This document shows positions 1 through 8,699 of a stretch of DNA of 64,000 nucleotides, one piece after another. The notes below the pieces were generated by a model. The model was not told where the DNA came from. It saw only the letters and a list, made by a program, of their open reading frames with translations, and ran no database searches. A program made the position numbers and the translations under genes. The stretch's first letter is position 1. The number at the start of each line of letters is the position of its first letter. The DNA is from Variovorax sp. J22G73 (GTDB taxonomy: Bacteria; Pseudomonadota; Gammaproteobacteria; Burkholderiales; Burkholderiaceae_C), in NCBI RefSeq assembly GCF_030317035.1, contig NZ_JASZYK010000001.1, forward strand, positions 124,001 to 188,000, read 5' to 3'.

Positions 1-572
1 GTGCCGATGCGCAGGCTGATGCGCCCGTCCTGCGGCAGCCGCTTCTCGGAGATGTCGAGGTCGGCCATGATCTTCAGCCGCGAGATCAGCGCGGCGTGCA
101 GCGCCCGGTTGGGCTGCACCACCTCGCGCAGCGTGCCGTCGATGCGAAAGCGCACGGACGAGGTGCGCTCGTAGGGCTCGATGTGGATGTCGCTGGCGCC
201 GTCGCGCGCGGCCTGCGTGAGCAGCGCGTTCAGCATGCGGATGATGGGCGCGTCGCCCGCGCTGGCCAGCAGGTCTTCGACCGCCGGCAGCTCCTGCATC
301 ATGCGCGAGAGGTCGGCGTCGTTCTGCACCTCGCTCACCACCGCGGCGGCGCTGGATTCGCCCTGCGAGTACGCCGCGCTGATGCGCTGCGCGAGCGCGG
401 CGTCGGCCAGCACCTCGAAGGCCTGCACGCCGTACTTGCGCGCCACCTCGCCCACGGCGCTGCGCGCGGGGTGCGAGGACATCCACAGCGTGTAGCGGCC
501 GTCGTCGGTCTCCTCGAGCAGCAGTTGCTGGCTGCGTGCGAACGCGTAGGGCAGAGGGTAGCGGCTGGACAT
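1..572 (-). CDS. gspE: Type II secretion ATPase GspE (N-terminal part only)
   Basis: Partial gene: the ATG lies at 572 and the 3' part runs off the left edge, leaving about 190 codons. The visible protein has the GspE N-terminal domain followed by the conserved stretch with SDIHIEPYE and RFRIDGTL, typical of the N2 region before the Walker A motif. The Walker A, Asp boxes and tetracysteine zinc motif lie outside the window. GspE is the cytoplasmic ATPase that powers pseudopilus assembly and docks on GspL. It follows gspD after 28 bases with no terminator, so it is probably the next gene of the same transcript. Identification is firm; completeness cannot be judged. Confidence 0.93.
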   Translation of the reverse strand, partial: MSSRYPLPYAFARSQQLLLEETDDGRYTLWMSSHPARSAVGEVARKYGVQAFEVLADAALAQRISAAYSQGESSAAAVVSEVQNDADLSRMMQELPAVEDLLASAGDAPIIRMLNALLTQAARDGASDIHIEPYERTSSVRFRIDGTLREVVQPNRALHAALISRLKIMADLDISEKRLPQDGRISLRIG

Positions 573-600
573 CAGGGCAGTATCAAGGCAATTCGCGGGG

Positions 601-2901
601 TCAGGGCAGTTCGCGTGCGCTCACGGGGTCGGCCGTGGGCGGCAGGGCGCCGCGCAGGGGGCTGGGGGCCAGCTTGCGGTTGTCGGCGGGCAGCGCGGGC
701 GGCGGGATCAGCTGGGTGCCTTCCTCGCGCAGGCCGCCGGTGCGGTTGCTGGCGGCGCCCAGCGGCGGCGTGGCGGGCAGCACCGGCGCGGCGCTCACGT
801 TGCGCAGCATCACGTTGTCGGTGTTGGGCTGGGTTGCCTGCTGCAGGCCGCGGATCTGGTCGTAGCGGTCGTAGGCGAAGGCTTCGGTGGAGTTCGCGTC
901 GCGCATGACCACCGGGCGCAGGAACATCATCAGGTTGTTCTTCTCGCGCTTGCGGGTCTCGTTCTTGAACAGGTTGCCCACCACCGGGATGTCGCCGGCC
1001 AGCGGCACCTTCTCGATGGAGTTGCCATAGGTGTCCGACAGCAGCCCGCCCAGCATGACGAGCCCGCCGTCTTCCACCAGCACGCTGGACTCGAGCGAGC
1101 GCTTGTTGGTGGTGGGGCCGTTCGGGTCGGTGGTGGTGCCGGCGGCCACGTTGGAGATCTCCTGGAAGATCTGCATCTTCACGGTGCCGTTCTCGTTGAT
1201 GGTGGGTCGCACGCGCAGGGTGAGGCCCACGTCCTTGCGCTCCACGGTGGTGAAGGGGTTGATGCCCACCGAACCCGAGGTGCTGGCGTAGGAGCCCGTG
1301 GGGAAGGGCACGTTCTGGCCGATGACGATCTTGGCCTCTTCGTTGTCCAGCGTCAGCAGGTTGGGCGTCGAGAGCACGTTGGCGTCGTTGTCGCTGCTGA
1401 AGAAGTTGGCGATGGCGCCCAGGATGTACTGGCCGCCGACCTTGCCCGCGATGCCGAGGTTCAGGCCCGTGGGAAGGTTGATGCCGGCCGCGTTGCGGGT
1501 GGCGATGGCCTGCGTGAGCGCCAGGATGTTGGCGCCCGTGAGGCTGGAGTTGGTGCCGATCACCGCGTTGTTGCCCAGCGCGCTTTGCCACTGCACGCCG
1601 AAGTTCGCCGCCTTGGTGGCGTTCACCTCGACGATCAGCGCCTCGATCATCACCTGCGCGCGGCGTCCGTCGAGCCGGTCGATCACGGCGCGCATCTGGC
1701 GGTATTGCGGCTCGGGCGCGGTGATGATCAGCGAATTGGTGCTCGGGTCGGCCTGGATCTGGCCGCCGGTGGAGGGCTGGTTGGCGTTGTTCAGCGGCGC
1801 CGAGGCCTGCGGCGAGCCGCTGTTCTGGCCGCCACCGAAGGCCGTTTGCTGCGCCTGCTGGGCGAAGGCGTTCTGTGCCTGCGGCTGTGCCGCGCCACCG
1901 GCCCCGGCCGCACCGCCCTGGGTGGTGTTGATCTGGTTGGCCGCCATGGCGGCGCGCAGCGTGGCCGCCAGGCGCACGGCGTCGGCGTTCTTCAGGTAGA
2001 CCACGTAGATGTTGCCGGCCGCGCCGTTGCTGCTCTCGGCGGCGGGGCGGTCGAGCTTGTCGACCAGCGAGCGCACCAGGCTCACCCGCGCCGGGTTGGC
2101 CGCGCGAAGAATGAGCGAGTTGCTGCGCGGGTCGGCCATCAGCGTAGTGCGGAACGATGCGTCGCTGGCGCCCGGAGCGGCCGCCGCACCGGGCGCGCCC
2201 GCGCCGCCGCCGTCGATGAGCCGCTGCACCAGCGGCACCATGTCGGTGGCGATGGAATGCTTGAGCTGGATGACCTCGATGTCGGACGCGTTGGGCACGT
2301 CGAGCGACGCGATGATGCGCGCCAGCCGGCGCATGTTGTCGGCGTAGTCGGTGATCACGAGCGAGTTGTTGCCCGGGTTCACGTTGATGGTGTTGTTCGG
2401 CGGAATCAGCGGGCGCAGCACCGGCAGCAGGCTGTTGGGCGACTCGTAGTTCAGCCTGAAGATCTGCGTGACGATCTGGTTGCTGCCGCTGGACGACACG
2501 GCGCCGATGGAGGTGTTGACGGTGCTGCTCTGCAGCTTGGCGTCGGCCTCGGGCACCACCTTGTACAGGCCGTCGGCCTCCACCACCGCGAAGCCCTGCA
2601 GCCGCAGCGCCGAGGCGAACTGGTTGAACGCTGCCGCCGGCTGGATGGCGCGGTCGGTCACCAGGTTCATGGTGCCCTTCACGCGCGGGTCGACCACCAC
2701 GTCGCGCCCCGTCACCACCGCCATGGTGCGCGCCACGGCCTCGATGTCGGCATTGGCGAAGTTCAGCGTGATGGGCTCGCCGCGGCGCGGCGCGTCGCCG
2801 GTCTGCGCGAACACCGCGGGCGCGGCCTGCAGGAAGGTGGCGGCGATCAGCACGCGCACGGCGAGTGCGACGGTGCCGGTCGAAAACAGTGGCTTCATCA
2901 T
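601..2901 (-). CDS. gspD: Type II secretion outer-membrane secretin GspD
   Basis: Encodes 766 residues from the tandem ATG at 2901/2898. A signal peptide ends near ...PAVFAQ (about residue 33). An N0 domain and the repeated N1-N3 domains follow; N3 carries a long Gly/Ala/Gln-rich insert (roughly residues 360-450). The C-terminal secretin domain includes VPLAGDIPVVGNLF and ends with MMFLRPVV. GspD forms the outer-membrane channel of the type II secretion system. An upstream in-frame extension to 3216 exists but lies antisense-like inside gspN and has no signal peptide at its start, so the start after gspN is preferred. It begins 5 bases after the gspN stop, consistent with translational coupling. 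Confidence 0.96.
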   Translation of the reverse strand: MMKPLFSTGTVALAVRVLIAATFLQAAPAVFAQTGDAPRRGEPITLNFANADIEAVARTMAVVTGRDVVVDPRVKGTMNLVTDRAIQPAAAFNQFASALRLQGFAVVEADGLYKVVPEADAKLQSSTVNTSIGAVSSSGSNQIVTQIFRLNYESPNSLLPVLRPLIPPNNTINVNPGNNSLVITDYADNMRRLARIIASLDVPNASDIEVIQLKHSIATDMVPLVQRLIDGGGAGAPGAAAAPGASDASFRTTLMADPRSNSLILRAANPARVSLVRSLVDKLDRPAAESSNGAAGNIYVVYLKNADAVRLAATLRAAMAANQINTTQGGAAGAGGAAQPQAQNAFAQQAQQTAFGGGQNSGSPQASAPLNNANQPSTGGQIQADPSTNSLIITAPEPQYRQMRAVIDRLDGRRAQVMIEALIVEVNATKAANFGVQWQSALGNNAVIGTNSSLTGANILALTQAIATRNAAGINLPTGLNLGIAGKVGGQYILGAIANFFSSDNDANVLSTPNLLTLDNEEAKIVIGQNVPFPTGSYASTSGSVGINPFTTVERKDVGLTLRVRPTINENGTVKMQIFQEISNVAAGTTTDPNGPTTNKRSLESSVLVEDGGLVMLGGLLSDTYGNSIEKVPLAGDIPVVGNLFKNETRKREKNNLMMFLRPVVMRDANSTEAFAYDRYDQIRGLQQATQPNTDNVMLRNVSAAPVLPATPPLGAASNRTGGLREEGTQLIPPPALPADNRKLAPSPLRGALPPTADPVSARELP

Positions 2902-2906
2902 GAGGA

Positions 2907-3725
2907 TCAACCCAGGGTGATGATCGAGCGCGCGTTGTCGCGCCGCCCGATGATGTTCAACAAATTGGAAAGTGCGTCTTCGCGGCCGGGCGCGGCGCTG
3001 GCCTCGCCGTTGAAGCGGAACGAGGTGCCGTTCCAGCTGCCGCTGCCGTTGAGCTCGAGGCTGCCCTCGCGCGTGCTCAGCAGCAGCGTGGGCCGGGGAC
3101 CGCCGTCGAGCGTGAGGCGGTAGCTGCCCATCGGCCGCAGGGTCGACAGGCTGGAAGAAACATCGGTGGCGTCGAGCGTGGCTTGCCCGGCGATGCGCAG
3201 CGCGGGGCCGTCCCACTGCATGGCGAAGGCCTTGGTGCTGAGGTCGAGCGCGCCTTCGAGCTTGAGCGTGTTCCAGGGCGCGCCCAGGCCGGTGAGCATC
3301 GTGGCGGGCCAGCGCGAGCGGCTGTCCTGCCAGGTGAGCAGCAGGCCGCCGGCGCGCGGGCTGGCGCGCAACTCGATAGGTTGCGCGGCGCAGCAGGCAA
3401 GGTCGAGGCTGGCGGAGATGCCGCCCCAGCCCGGACGCATGCGCCAGTGCAGCACGCCGGGCAGCGACACCGCCTGCGCGCCGTTCACGCCTGCGGAACT
3501 ACCGGAACCGTTGGCGAACACCACGGCGGCGGTGCCGTTCCACACGGTGCCGCGCGGGTTGGCCAGCACGAGGCGGCCCTGCGTCCAGCCCGACAGCGCG
3601 GCCGACAGCCAGCGCGCCGGCGCGAACAGCACCACGGCCGCGAGCACGCCGATGGCCAGGCCGAGCAGCGCCCAGCGCCAGCCGCGCCGCGGCCTGGGCT
3701 CGGAGAGGGGGGCGCGTGTCACCAT
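2907..3725 (-). CDS. gspN: Type II secretion protein GspN
   Basis: Encodes 272 residues. After an Arg/Pro-rich cytoplasmic start, one membrane segment (about residues 17-36) is followed by a periplasmic beta-rich domain with RGTVWNGTA, characteristic of GspN. GspN is an accessory inner-membrane component of some type II secretion systems; its exact role is poorly defined. It sits between gspM and gspD in the order typical of betaproteobacterial gsp operons. It starts 25 bases after the gspM stop and ends 5 bases before gspD. Assignment rests on membrane topology, size, the motif and position in the operon. Confidence 0.88.
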   Translation of the reverse strand: MVTRAPLSEPRPRRGWRWALLGLAIGVLAAVVLFAPARWLSAALSGWTQGRLVLANPRGTVWNGTAAVVFANGSGSSAGVNGAQAVSLPGVLHWRMRPGWGGISASLDLACCAAQPIELRASPRAGGLLLTWQDSRSRWPATMLTGLGAPWNTLKLEGALDLSTKAFAMQWDGPALRIAGQATLDATDVSSSLSTLRPMGSYRLTLDGGPRPTLLLSTREGSLELNGSGSWNGTSFRFNGEASAAPGREDALSNLLNIIGRRDNARSIITLG

Positions 3726-3750
3726 GGGGTGGCGTTCATCGCGATGGCGT

Positions 3751-4299
3751 TCATCGCGCGGCGGGAAGCGCCATGACGACGGTGCCGTCCCAGCGCACCA
3801 CCGGGGGCTTCGACGCGTCCTTGCCGGGGACGGTCGGCGACGTCGGTGCGGCGGTGGGCGCGCGGGTCAGGTGCACCTCGCGCGGCACCGCGTGCGCGTT
3901 GCCGCGGGCCTGCGCCAGCCACTGGGCGACCGAGGGCGCGGGCGCGGCGCGCAGCGACACCGTGGCGGCACCGTCGCCGCCAGACGTCATGAGCTGGGCG
4001 TTGCTGGCGCCGAGGCCGTCGCGCACCGAGGCTTCCAGGGCGCGCAGCGCGTCGTCGCGGTTCAGCCGCGGCTGCGACTGGAGCGCCTTCGCGCGGTTCT
4101 GCAAGGTGGCCATCTGCTGCAGCTGCGCGTCGAGCTGCGCGTGCTCGGCCGGCGCCGCGCTCAGCGTGCGCAGCGCGGGCGCAAGCGCAATCCACCAGAG
4201 CAGCGCGAGCGCCACCAGCGTGGCGGCGGCGATGACCAGGCGGCGCTCGCGCGCCTCGAGGGCGGCCCAGCGGGCCTTGAGTTGTTCGCTGAAGTTCAT
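3751..4299 (-). CDS. gspM: Type II secretion protein GspM
   Basis: Encodes 182 residues. A short cytoplasmic N-terminus (starting MNFSEQL, with ARERR just before the membrane) leads into one transmembrane helix (about residues 24-44), a coiled-coil-like Ala/Gln/Leu segment, and a small periplasmic ferredoxin-like domain. GspM is the bitopic inner-membrane partner of GspL. The ATG overlaps the gspL stop by 4 bases (ATGA), which fixes the start and implies coupling. The Pro/Ala/Thr-rich stretch near residues 150-160 is probably a linker. Confidence 0.9.
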   Translation of the reverse strand: MNFSEQLKARWAALEARERRLVIAAATLVALALLWWIALAPALRTLSAAPAEHAQLDAQLQQMATLQNRAKALQSQPRLNRDDALRALEASVRDGLGASNAQLMTSGGDGAATVSLRAAPAPSVAQWLAQARGNAHAVPREVHLTRAPTAAPTSPTVPGKDASKPPVVRWDGTVVMALPAAR

Positions 4300-5513
4300 C
4301 GGGCGGCCTCTGCCTGTGCCTGCACCAGGAGCAGGTCGCCTTCGGTGCGCACGCTGTAGCCGCGCGGCGCCATGGCACCGGTGATCTGCGACACCTCGGA
4401 AGGCTGCAGCCCCAGGCCGCGCAAACGCAGCTGGCCGGCGCTGTAGTCGACGGCGCTGGGCACCTTGCCCGGCGGCAGGTTGGTGGCGAGCGCGCCGACC
4501 ATGGGTTCGAAATCGCTGCCGGCCACGTCGCCCACGGCCTGCTGCAGCGCCGCGACCTCGCGCTGCATCTGCAGCGGCGCGTCGATGACGATCTTCACCG
4601 CCGGAAAGGTCTGGGTCAGCACGGCCTTGGCGGCCTGGCGCTTGGCCTCGAGCGCATTGCGCTCCTTCCAGGCCCACGCGTTCAGGCCGACGAGCTGGGT
4701 CAGCAGCAGCACCACCACGCCCCAGCGCGCGGCGCGCCACTCGGGGGCGTAGCGCAGCGTCTGCAACACGGACGCGAACTTCTTGCCGGCGCGCGCGCGG
4801 CCCGTGGCGGCCAGGTCGAACTGCGCCAGCTCCCACGGCGTGCGCGCGGCGTTGAGCCAGCGCTGCGGCGCCTGCACGATGGGCACGCGGCGCTCCAGCA
4901 GGTGCTCGGCAGCCTCGGCCACGGCGGGCTCGGTGGTGATGACGGCGGTGTCCAGCGGCAGGCCGCCCGACAGCGCCAGGCCCGCGCCGGCCAGCGGCAG
5001 CGAGACCACGCCATCGGCGTCGCACACCGTGAGCACCGGCAGTTCGGGCTCGCCCGTGACCAGCAGCAGCGGGGGCGCGTCGGCCGGTTGCGGCGCGAAC
5101 TCGGGAACGATGCGCACCACCCGGCGGCCCGCGGCCTCCAGCCCCTGCACCACGCTGCGCAGCCAGATGCGGTTGCAGGCCGCGACCCACACCGGCACGC
5201 CGGCCTTGGCGTCGGGCTCGAGCGCGAAGTGCAGGCTCTCGGGCTCGTCGAGCAGGTGTTCTTCGAGCAGGCCGTCGAGCACCGCGCGCAGCTTCGAGGC
5301 GCTGCCCATGCTGCCCTTGGGCAGCGTGACGCGGTGCCACGAGAGCGCCGCCGAGGGAATGCCGAGCATGACTTCGGTGCTCGATGGCAGGAGCGCCAGC
5401 AGCGCGCGGCCTTGGTTGCGCAACGCAATGCCGTCGTCGCCTGCCTGGGCCCAGTCGTACTCGCCCGCGGCATCGGCCGGGGGGAGGGGGGCAAGGAGCA
5501 GCAGGGGGGTCAT
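4296..5513 (-). CDS. gspL: Type II secretion protein GspL
   Basis: Encodes 405 residues. The N-terminal cytoplasmic actin-like domain (about 1-260) is the part that binds GspE in characterised systems. It is followed by one membrane helix around residues 265-285 and a periplasmic ferredoxin-like domain. GspL links the ATPase to GspM and the pseudopilus. A 126-base gap (5514-5639) separates it from gspK upstream, the only sizeable break inside the cluster. That gap is AT-richer than its surroundings and could hold an internal promoter, but no convincing -35/-10 pair was found. Confidence 0.92.
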   Translation of the reverse strand: MTPLLLLAPLPPADAAGEYDWAQAGDDGIALRNQGRALLALLPSSTEVMLGIPSAALSWHRVTLPKGSMGSASKLRAVLDGLLEEHLLDEPESLHFALEPDAKAGVPVWVAACNRIWLRSVVQGLEAAGRRVVRIVPEFAPQPADAPPLLLVTGEPELPVLTVCDADGVVSLPLAGAGLALSGGLPLDTAVITTEPAVAEAAEHLLERRVPIVQAPQRWLNAARTPWELAQFDLAATGRARAGKKFASVLQTLRYAPEWRAARWGVVVLLLTQLVGLNAWAWKERNALEAKRQAAKAVLTQTFPAVKIVIDAPLQMQREVAALQQAVGDVAGSDFEPMVGALATNLPPGKVPSAVDYSAGQLRLRGLGLQPSEVSQITGAMAPRGYSVRTEGDLLLVQAQAEAAR

Positions 5514-5639
5514 GTCGATCTGGGAAAAGCCGGTGATTGTAGGTGGGCGTCTTACAGGCGGGCGCTCTTCTTTCGATAGCGTACAGCGCAGATGTGACGG
5601 GCGTTGGAAGGCTTTTTGTTTACAAACAGTGCACCGAAA

Positions 5640-6626
5640 TCAGGGTTTGACCGTAGAGTTCGTTGCGCCGGCGCCGCGGGTGCGCCAGATCGTCGTCACG
5701 GTGACACCGTTGCGTTGTAGGAGCGAGTGTTCTTCCACGTACGTGCGGTCCAGCCGCAGGCGGCCGTACACCTCGAAGTAGTTGGTTCCCACGCCGTGCT
5801 GCGCCGCGTTGAAGGGCGCGCTGCCGCTGGGCAGCGCGGCGTTGGCGGCGGCGATGTCCTTGAAGAAGGTGCTGGTGCGTCGCGCCACCAGCTGGCGCGC
5901 GCTGGCGATGTTGAGCGATTCCATGCTGGCGCTGATGGCCTCGGCGCTCGCGGTGTTCAGGTTGAGCGTGGTGCGCACCGGCAGGATCGTCACGTAGGGC
6001 TCCAGCGCCGCGGCGGTTGAGGGCGACAGGCCCAGCCACACCAGCTGTGAGACTTCCTGCGGCATCAGCGGCGCGGCACCAGAGTCGCCGTCGCCACCGC
6101 CGTCGGTGCCGCTGCCCGTGGCGAGCGCGCTGGCCAGGCCGGCGGTCATGCGGGTGAGTTCGGCCACCGGCAGGCCCAGCGTGTTGAACAGGCGGGTGAA
6201 GGTCGCCACGCTGGCGGGTATCGGCTTGCCCGCGTCGACCAGCGACAGCACGTTGAGCTTGGACTGCGCATCGATGATGCGGCCCGACAGGAACGCGTCG
6301 GGCAGGCCCTCGACGCTGTCGCTGGCCACGTTCTTCTCGGCCGACAGGAAGGTGGTGAGGCGGGCCTCCTCGAGCGGCACGGCCCAGGGTTCGGTCAGGT
6401 TGTCGGAGCCGCCGGCGCGGCCGTCTTCCCCGAGGATGAGGCGCGACCAGTCGAGCGCGCCCACCAGCACCCAGGCGGCCTGCACGCGCGCGCGCTCGGC
6501 GCTTTCGATCTCGGCGGCGCGCCACTGCTGCCAGAGCGCGGCGGCGGAGAAGGTGGCGACCAGCATCACCGTCAGCATGGCGGCGAGCAGGGCGGCGCCG
6601 GACTGGCGCTTGCTTGTCTTCGTCAT
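5640..6626 (-). CDS. gspK: Type II secretion minor pseudopilin GspK
   Basis: Encodes 328 residues. The start is a type IV prepilin-like leader (KRQSGAALLAAML) in which the cleaved Gly precedes Ala rather than Phe, as usual for GspK, followed by a hydrophobic helix. The large periplasmic part carries the T2SSK domain, including LNLNTASAEAI, typical of its helix-hairpin-helix-like region. GspK caps the pseudopilus tip together with GspI and GspJ. Its ATG overlaps the gspJ stop by 4 bases, which supports this start over longer in-frame extensions. Confidence 0.94.
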   Translation of the reverse strand: MTKTSKRQSGAALLAAMLTVMLVATFSAAALWQQWRAAEIESAERARVQAAWVLVGALDWSRLILGEDGRAGGSDNLTEPWAVPLEEARLTTFLSAEKNVASDSVEGLPDAFLSGRIIDAQSKLNVLSLVDAGKPIPASVATFTRLFNTLGLPVAELTRMTAGLASALATGSGTDGGGDGDSGAAPLMPQEVSQLVWLGLSPSTAAALEPYVTILPVRTTLNLNTASAEAISASMESLNIASARQLVARRTSTFFKDIAAANAALPSGSAPFNAAQHGVGTNYFEVYGRLRLDRTYVEEHSLLQRNGVTVTTIWRTRGAGATNSTVKP

Positions 6627-7315
6627 GAGGTTCGGGGCGCGCCGACGGTCGGGCGGACCCAGTCGCGCGTGAGGGCGCCCGACAGCCCGTCGCCGGGCGG
6701 CAGCGTGATCACGAGGCGCACGCCGTCGGGCATGGCCACGACCGGGCCGGAGGGGTTGTTGGGCGTGGCCGCGACAGTGGGCAATTGGCTCGCCGGCACC
6801 CAGGTGTTCTCGCGAAAGAAGTAGAGCTGCCAGCTGCTGGCAGGCACCAGCGTGACGTCGCTGTAGCCGCCGGCCGGGCCTGCGCCGCCGTCCTGCGACC
6901 ATGCGGCGGCCATGTTCCAGGCCTGCTGCCACTCGCCGCGCGTCGTGAAGGGCAGCGACTGCCAGCGCCGCCAGTACACGCCGTCGGGGCCTTGCTTCAA
7001 CGTCCAGGCCACCACCAGAACCGAGGGCGCGCTGGCGTCGCTGCCGCGCCGCGTGAGCCGCAGCACGCGGCCGTCCCAGTCGATCGGGCGGGTCTGCGCC
7101 AGCGTCGTCACGGCGTCGAGGTCGGCGCCCCATTGCGCGAGCGTGGTCTGCAGCGTCAGCACGGCGTCGGCGCGCTGCTGGTTCTGCGTGGTGGCGCGCG
7201 ACATGGCCTCCAGCCCGCGCCAGCTCACGAGCGACAGCAGCGCCATCACCGAGATGGCGACCAGCAACTCGATGAGCGTGAAGCCGCGCGACGCGGCTGG
7301 CGTGGCGCGCGGCAT
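6623..7315 (-). CDS. gspJ: Type II secretion minor pseudopilin GspJ
   Basis: Encodes 230 residues. A short basic leader ends at the prepilin peptidase site SRG/FTLIELLVAI and is followed by the N-terminal hydrophobic helix. The length and the WRGLEAM segment after the helix fit GspJ. It is a minor pseudopilin of the tip complex and is processed by the prepilin peptidase, which is not in this window. The ATG shares one base with the gspI stop (TGATG), so translation is probably coupled. Confidence 0.94.
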   Translation of the reverse strand: MPRATPAASRGFTLIELLVAISVMALLSLVSWRGLEAMSRATTQNQQRADAVLTLQTTLAQWGADLDAVTTLAQTRPIDWDGRVLRLTRRGSDASAPSVLVVAWTLKQGPDGVYWRRWQSLPFTTRGEWQQAWNMAAAWSQDGGAGPAGGYSDVTLVPASSWQLYFFRENTWVPASQLPTVAATPNNPSGPVVAMPDGVRLVITLPPGDGLSGALTRDWVRPTVGAPRTS

Positions 7316-7728
7316 CAGTAGCGCCCCACCACGGTCGAGATGCGCAGGATGGGCGCATCGGTCTCGTCGCGCACCTGCACGTCGACACGGCGGAAGTTCG
7401 GGTTCAGCGTGGGAAAGGTCGAAGTGGTCACGTTGAACGAGGCGCCGGCCTGCGGGCAGATCGAACCCGAGTCGCCCACCGCCGGCATCTGCCGCGAGAG
7501 CCGGGCCTTGGCGAGTTCGTTTTCGGCGCACAGCTCGGCCAGCACCAGGTCGGACTGGCGCTGCGCATTGCGCGTGAGCGACATGGTGGCCTGCGAGCCG
7601 GCCGCCAGCGCCAGCGCGACGATGCCGAGCGCGATCAGCACCTCGATGAGCGTGAAGCCGCGGCTGCGGGCCGCACGCGACGACGCAGCGACAGTAAAAG
7701 CAAAACCAGAAGTGCGCCGCGTGGTCAT
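7315..7728 (-). CDS. gspI: Type II secretion minor pseudopilin GspI
   Basis: Encodes 137 residues. A 20-odd-residue leader ends at SRG/FTLIEVLIALGIV, the prepilin cleavage site plus hydrophobic helix. The small periplasmic domain has two cysteines (AELCAEN and SICPQA) that could pair. GspI nucleates the GspI-J-K tip complex. The ATG overlaps the gspH stop by 4 bases, so longer upstream in-frame extensions are rejected. Length fits the family. Confidence 0.93.
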   Translation of the reverse strand: MTTRRTSGFAFTVAASSRAARSRGFTLIEVLIALGIVALALAAGSQATMSLTRNAQRQSDLVLAELCAENELAKARLSRQMPAVGDSGSICPQAGASFNVTTSTFPTLNPNFRRVDVQVRDETDAPILRISTVVGRY

Positions 7729-8234
7729 TGCACGGCGGACACGGTGAAAGGGCGCAGCCCGTCGGTGGCCACGCGCAGCACGCGCGCGGGCGGGCCGGCG
7801 GAATACAGCAGCACCTGTTGCGGCGCGATGATCGGGTCGGGCCCGAGCTGCAGCCCCGGAACCTGCGCGCCGCTGGCGAGCAGCGCCTGCGCGGTGATGC
7901 CCTCTGCGGCCCAGCCGGTGGGCAGTGCGTCGGCCGGCAGGCCGTCGAACACGAAGCCGCCTTCCACCAGGCGCCATCGCACCACGACGCCGCTGGCGCG
8001 CGACTGCGCACGCGCCGATTCGAGCAGCGCCGCCAGGCGGTCGCCTTCGCGGTCGAGCTTGGCGGCGTTGGTGTCGCGCATGGCGAAGCTCACCGCGGCG
8101 GTGGCGACCGCGATGATGGCGATCACCACGATCAGCTCCAGCAGCGTGAAGCCGCGCGCTTGAAGAAGATGCCGGGGGTGTGGGTTCTGGCGCGACGCGC
8201 CCGGGCCGCTACTGCCAGCTGCCGATGTCGGCAT
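7725..8234 (-). CDS. gspH: Type II secretion minor pseudopilin GspH
   Basis: Encodes 169 residues. The leader is rather long, about 28 residues, before the prepilin site ARG/FTLLELIVVIAI. No other in-frame start codon exists between 8234 and the cleavage site, so this start is forced even though it overlaps the end of gspG by 26 bases. The periplasmic part resembles GspH: Leu/Ala helix, then beta-rich with VVVRWRLVEGG. It is a minor pseudopilin at the top of the shaft. Confidence 0.9.
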   Translation of the reverse strand: MPTSAAGSSGPGASRQNPHPRHLLQARGFTLLELIVVIAIIAVATAAVSFAMRDTNAAKLDREGDRLAALLESARAQSRASGVVVRWRLVEGGFVFDGLPADALPTGWAAEGITAQALLASGAQVPGLQLGPDPIIAPQQVLLYSAGPPARVLRVATDGLRPFTVSAVQ

Positions 8235-8649
8235 TCTTGCCCTCGCCGCCGCTCTGGCCGTCGGCGCCGAAGGAGAGCACGTCGATCTCGCCCTTGATGC
8301 CCGGGTTCATGTACTGGTAGGGATGGCCCCACGGGTCGTTGGGCAGCTTCTCGACGTAGGGCTTCCAGTTGGGGGCGGCGGGGCCGGCGCTCGGGCGCGT
8401 GAGCAGCGCCTGCAGGCCCTGCTCGGCGGTGGGGTAGCGCTGGTTGTCCAGGCGGTACAGCTTGAGCGCCTGCATGAGGTTGTTGATGTCGGTGCGCGCG
8501 GCCGTCACGCGGGCATCGTCGGCGCGTTCGATCACGTTCGGCACGATCAGCGCCGCCAGCACGCCGATGATGACGAGCACCACCATCAGTTCGATCAGCG
8601 TGAAGCCGCGTTGGGCGGTGCGGGTGGCGGCACGAAGGAATTTGTTCAT
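8209..8649 (-). CDS. gspG: Type II secretion major pseudopilin GspG
   Basis: Encodes 146 residues from the ATG at 8649. The leader ends at QRG/FTLIELMVVLVIIG and is followed by the conserved RYPTAEQGLQAL and DPWGHPYQY motifs that define GspG. The C-terminal Asp-rich part (SFGADGQ) is where family members bind calcium. It is the main subunit of the pseudopilus. An in-frame ATG at 8664 would add five residues; the shorter form gives a more usual leader. It is the first gene of the minus-strand operon and diverges from gspC across 50 bases. Confidence 0.95.
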   Translation of the reverse strand: MNKFLRAATRTAQRGFTLIELMVVLVIIGVLAALIVPNVIERADDARVTAARTDINNLMQALKLYRLDNQRYPTAEQGLQALLTRPSAGPAAPNWKPYVEKLPNDPWGHPYQYMNPGIKGEIDVLSFGADGQSGGEGKNADIGSWQ

Positions 8650-8699
8650 AGGTTCGACGGACATGATTCGGAAAGCGCGCTGCATGATAATCCGCGCCC

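Noticed and set aside
1585..3123. A plus-strand open frame of about 510 codons antisense to gspD and gspN.
   Set aside because: Composition is His/Arg/Gly/Val-rich shadow coding; gspD and gspN on the other strand are unambiguous.
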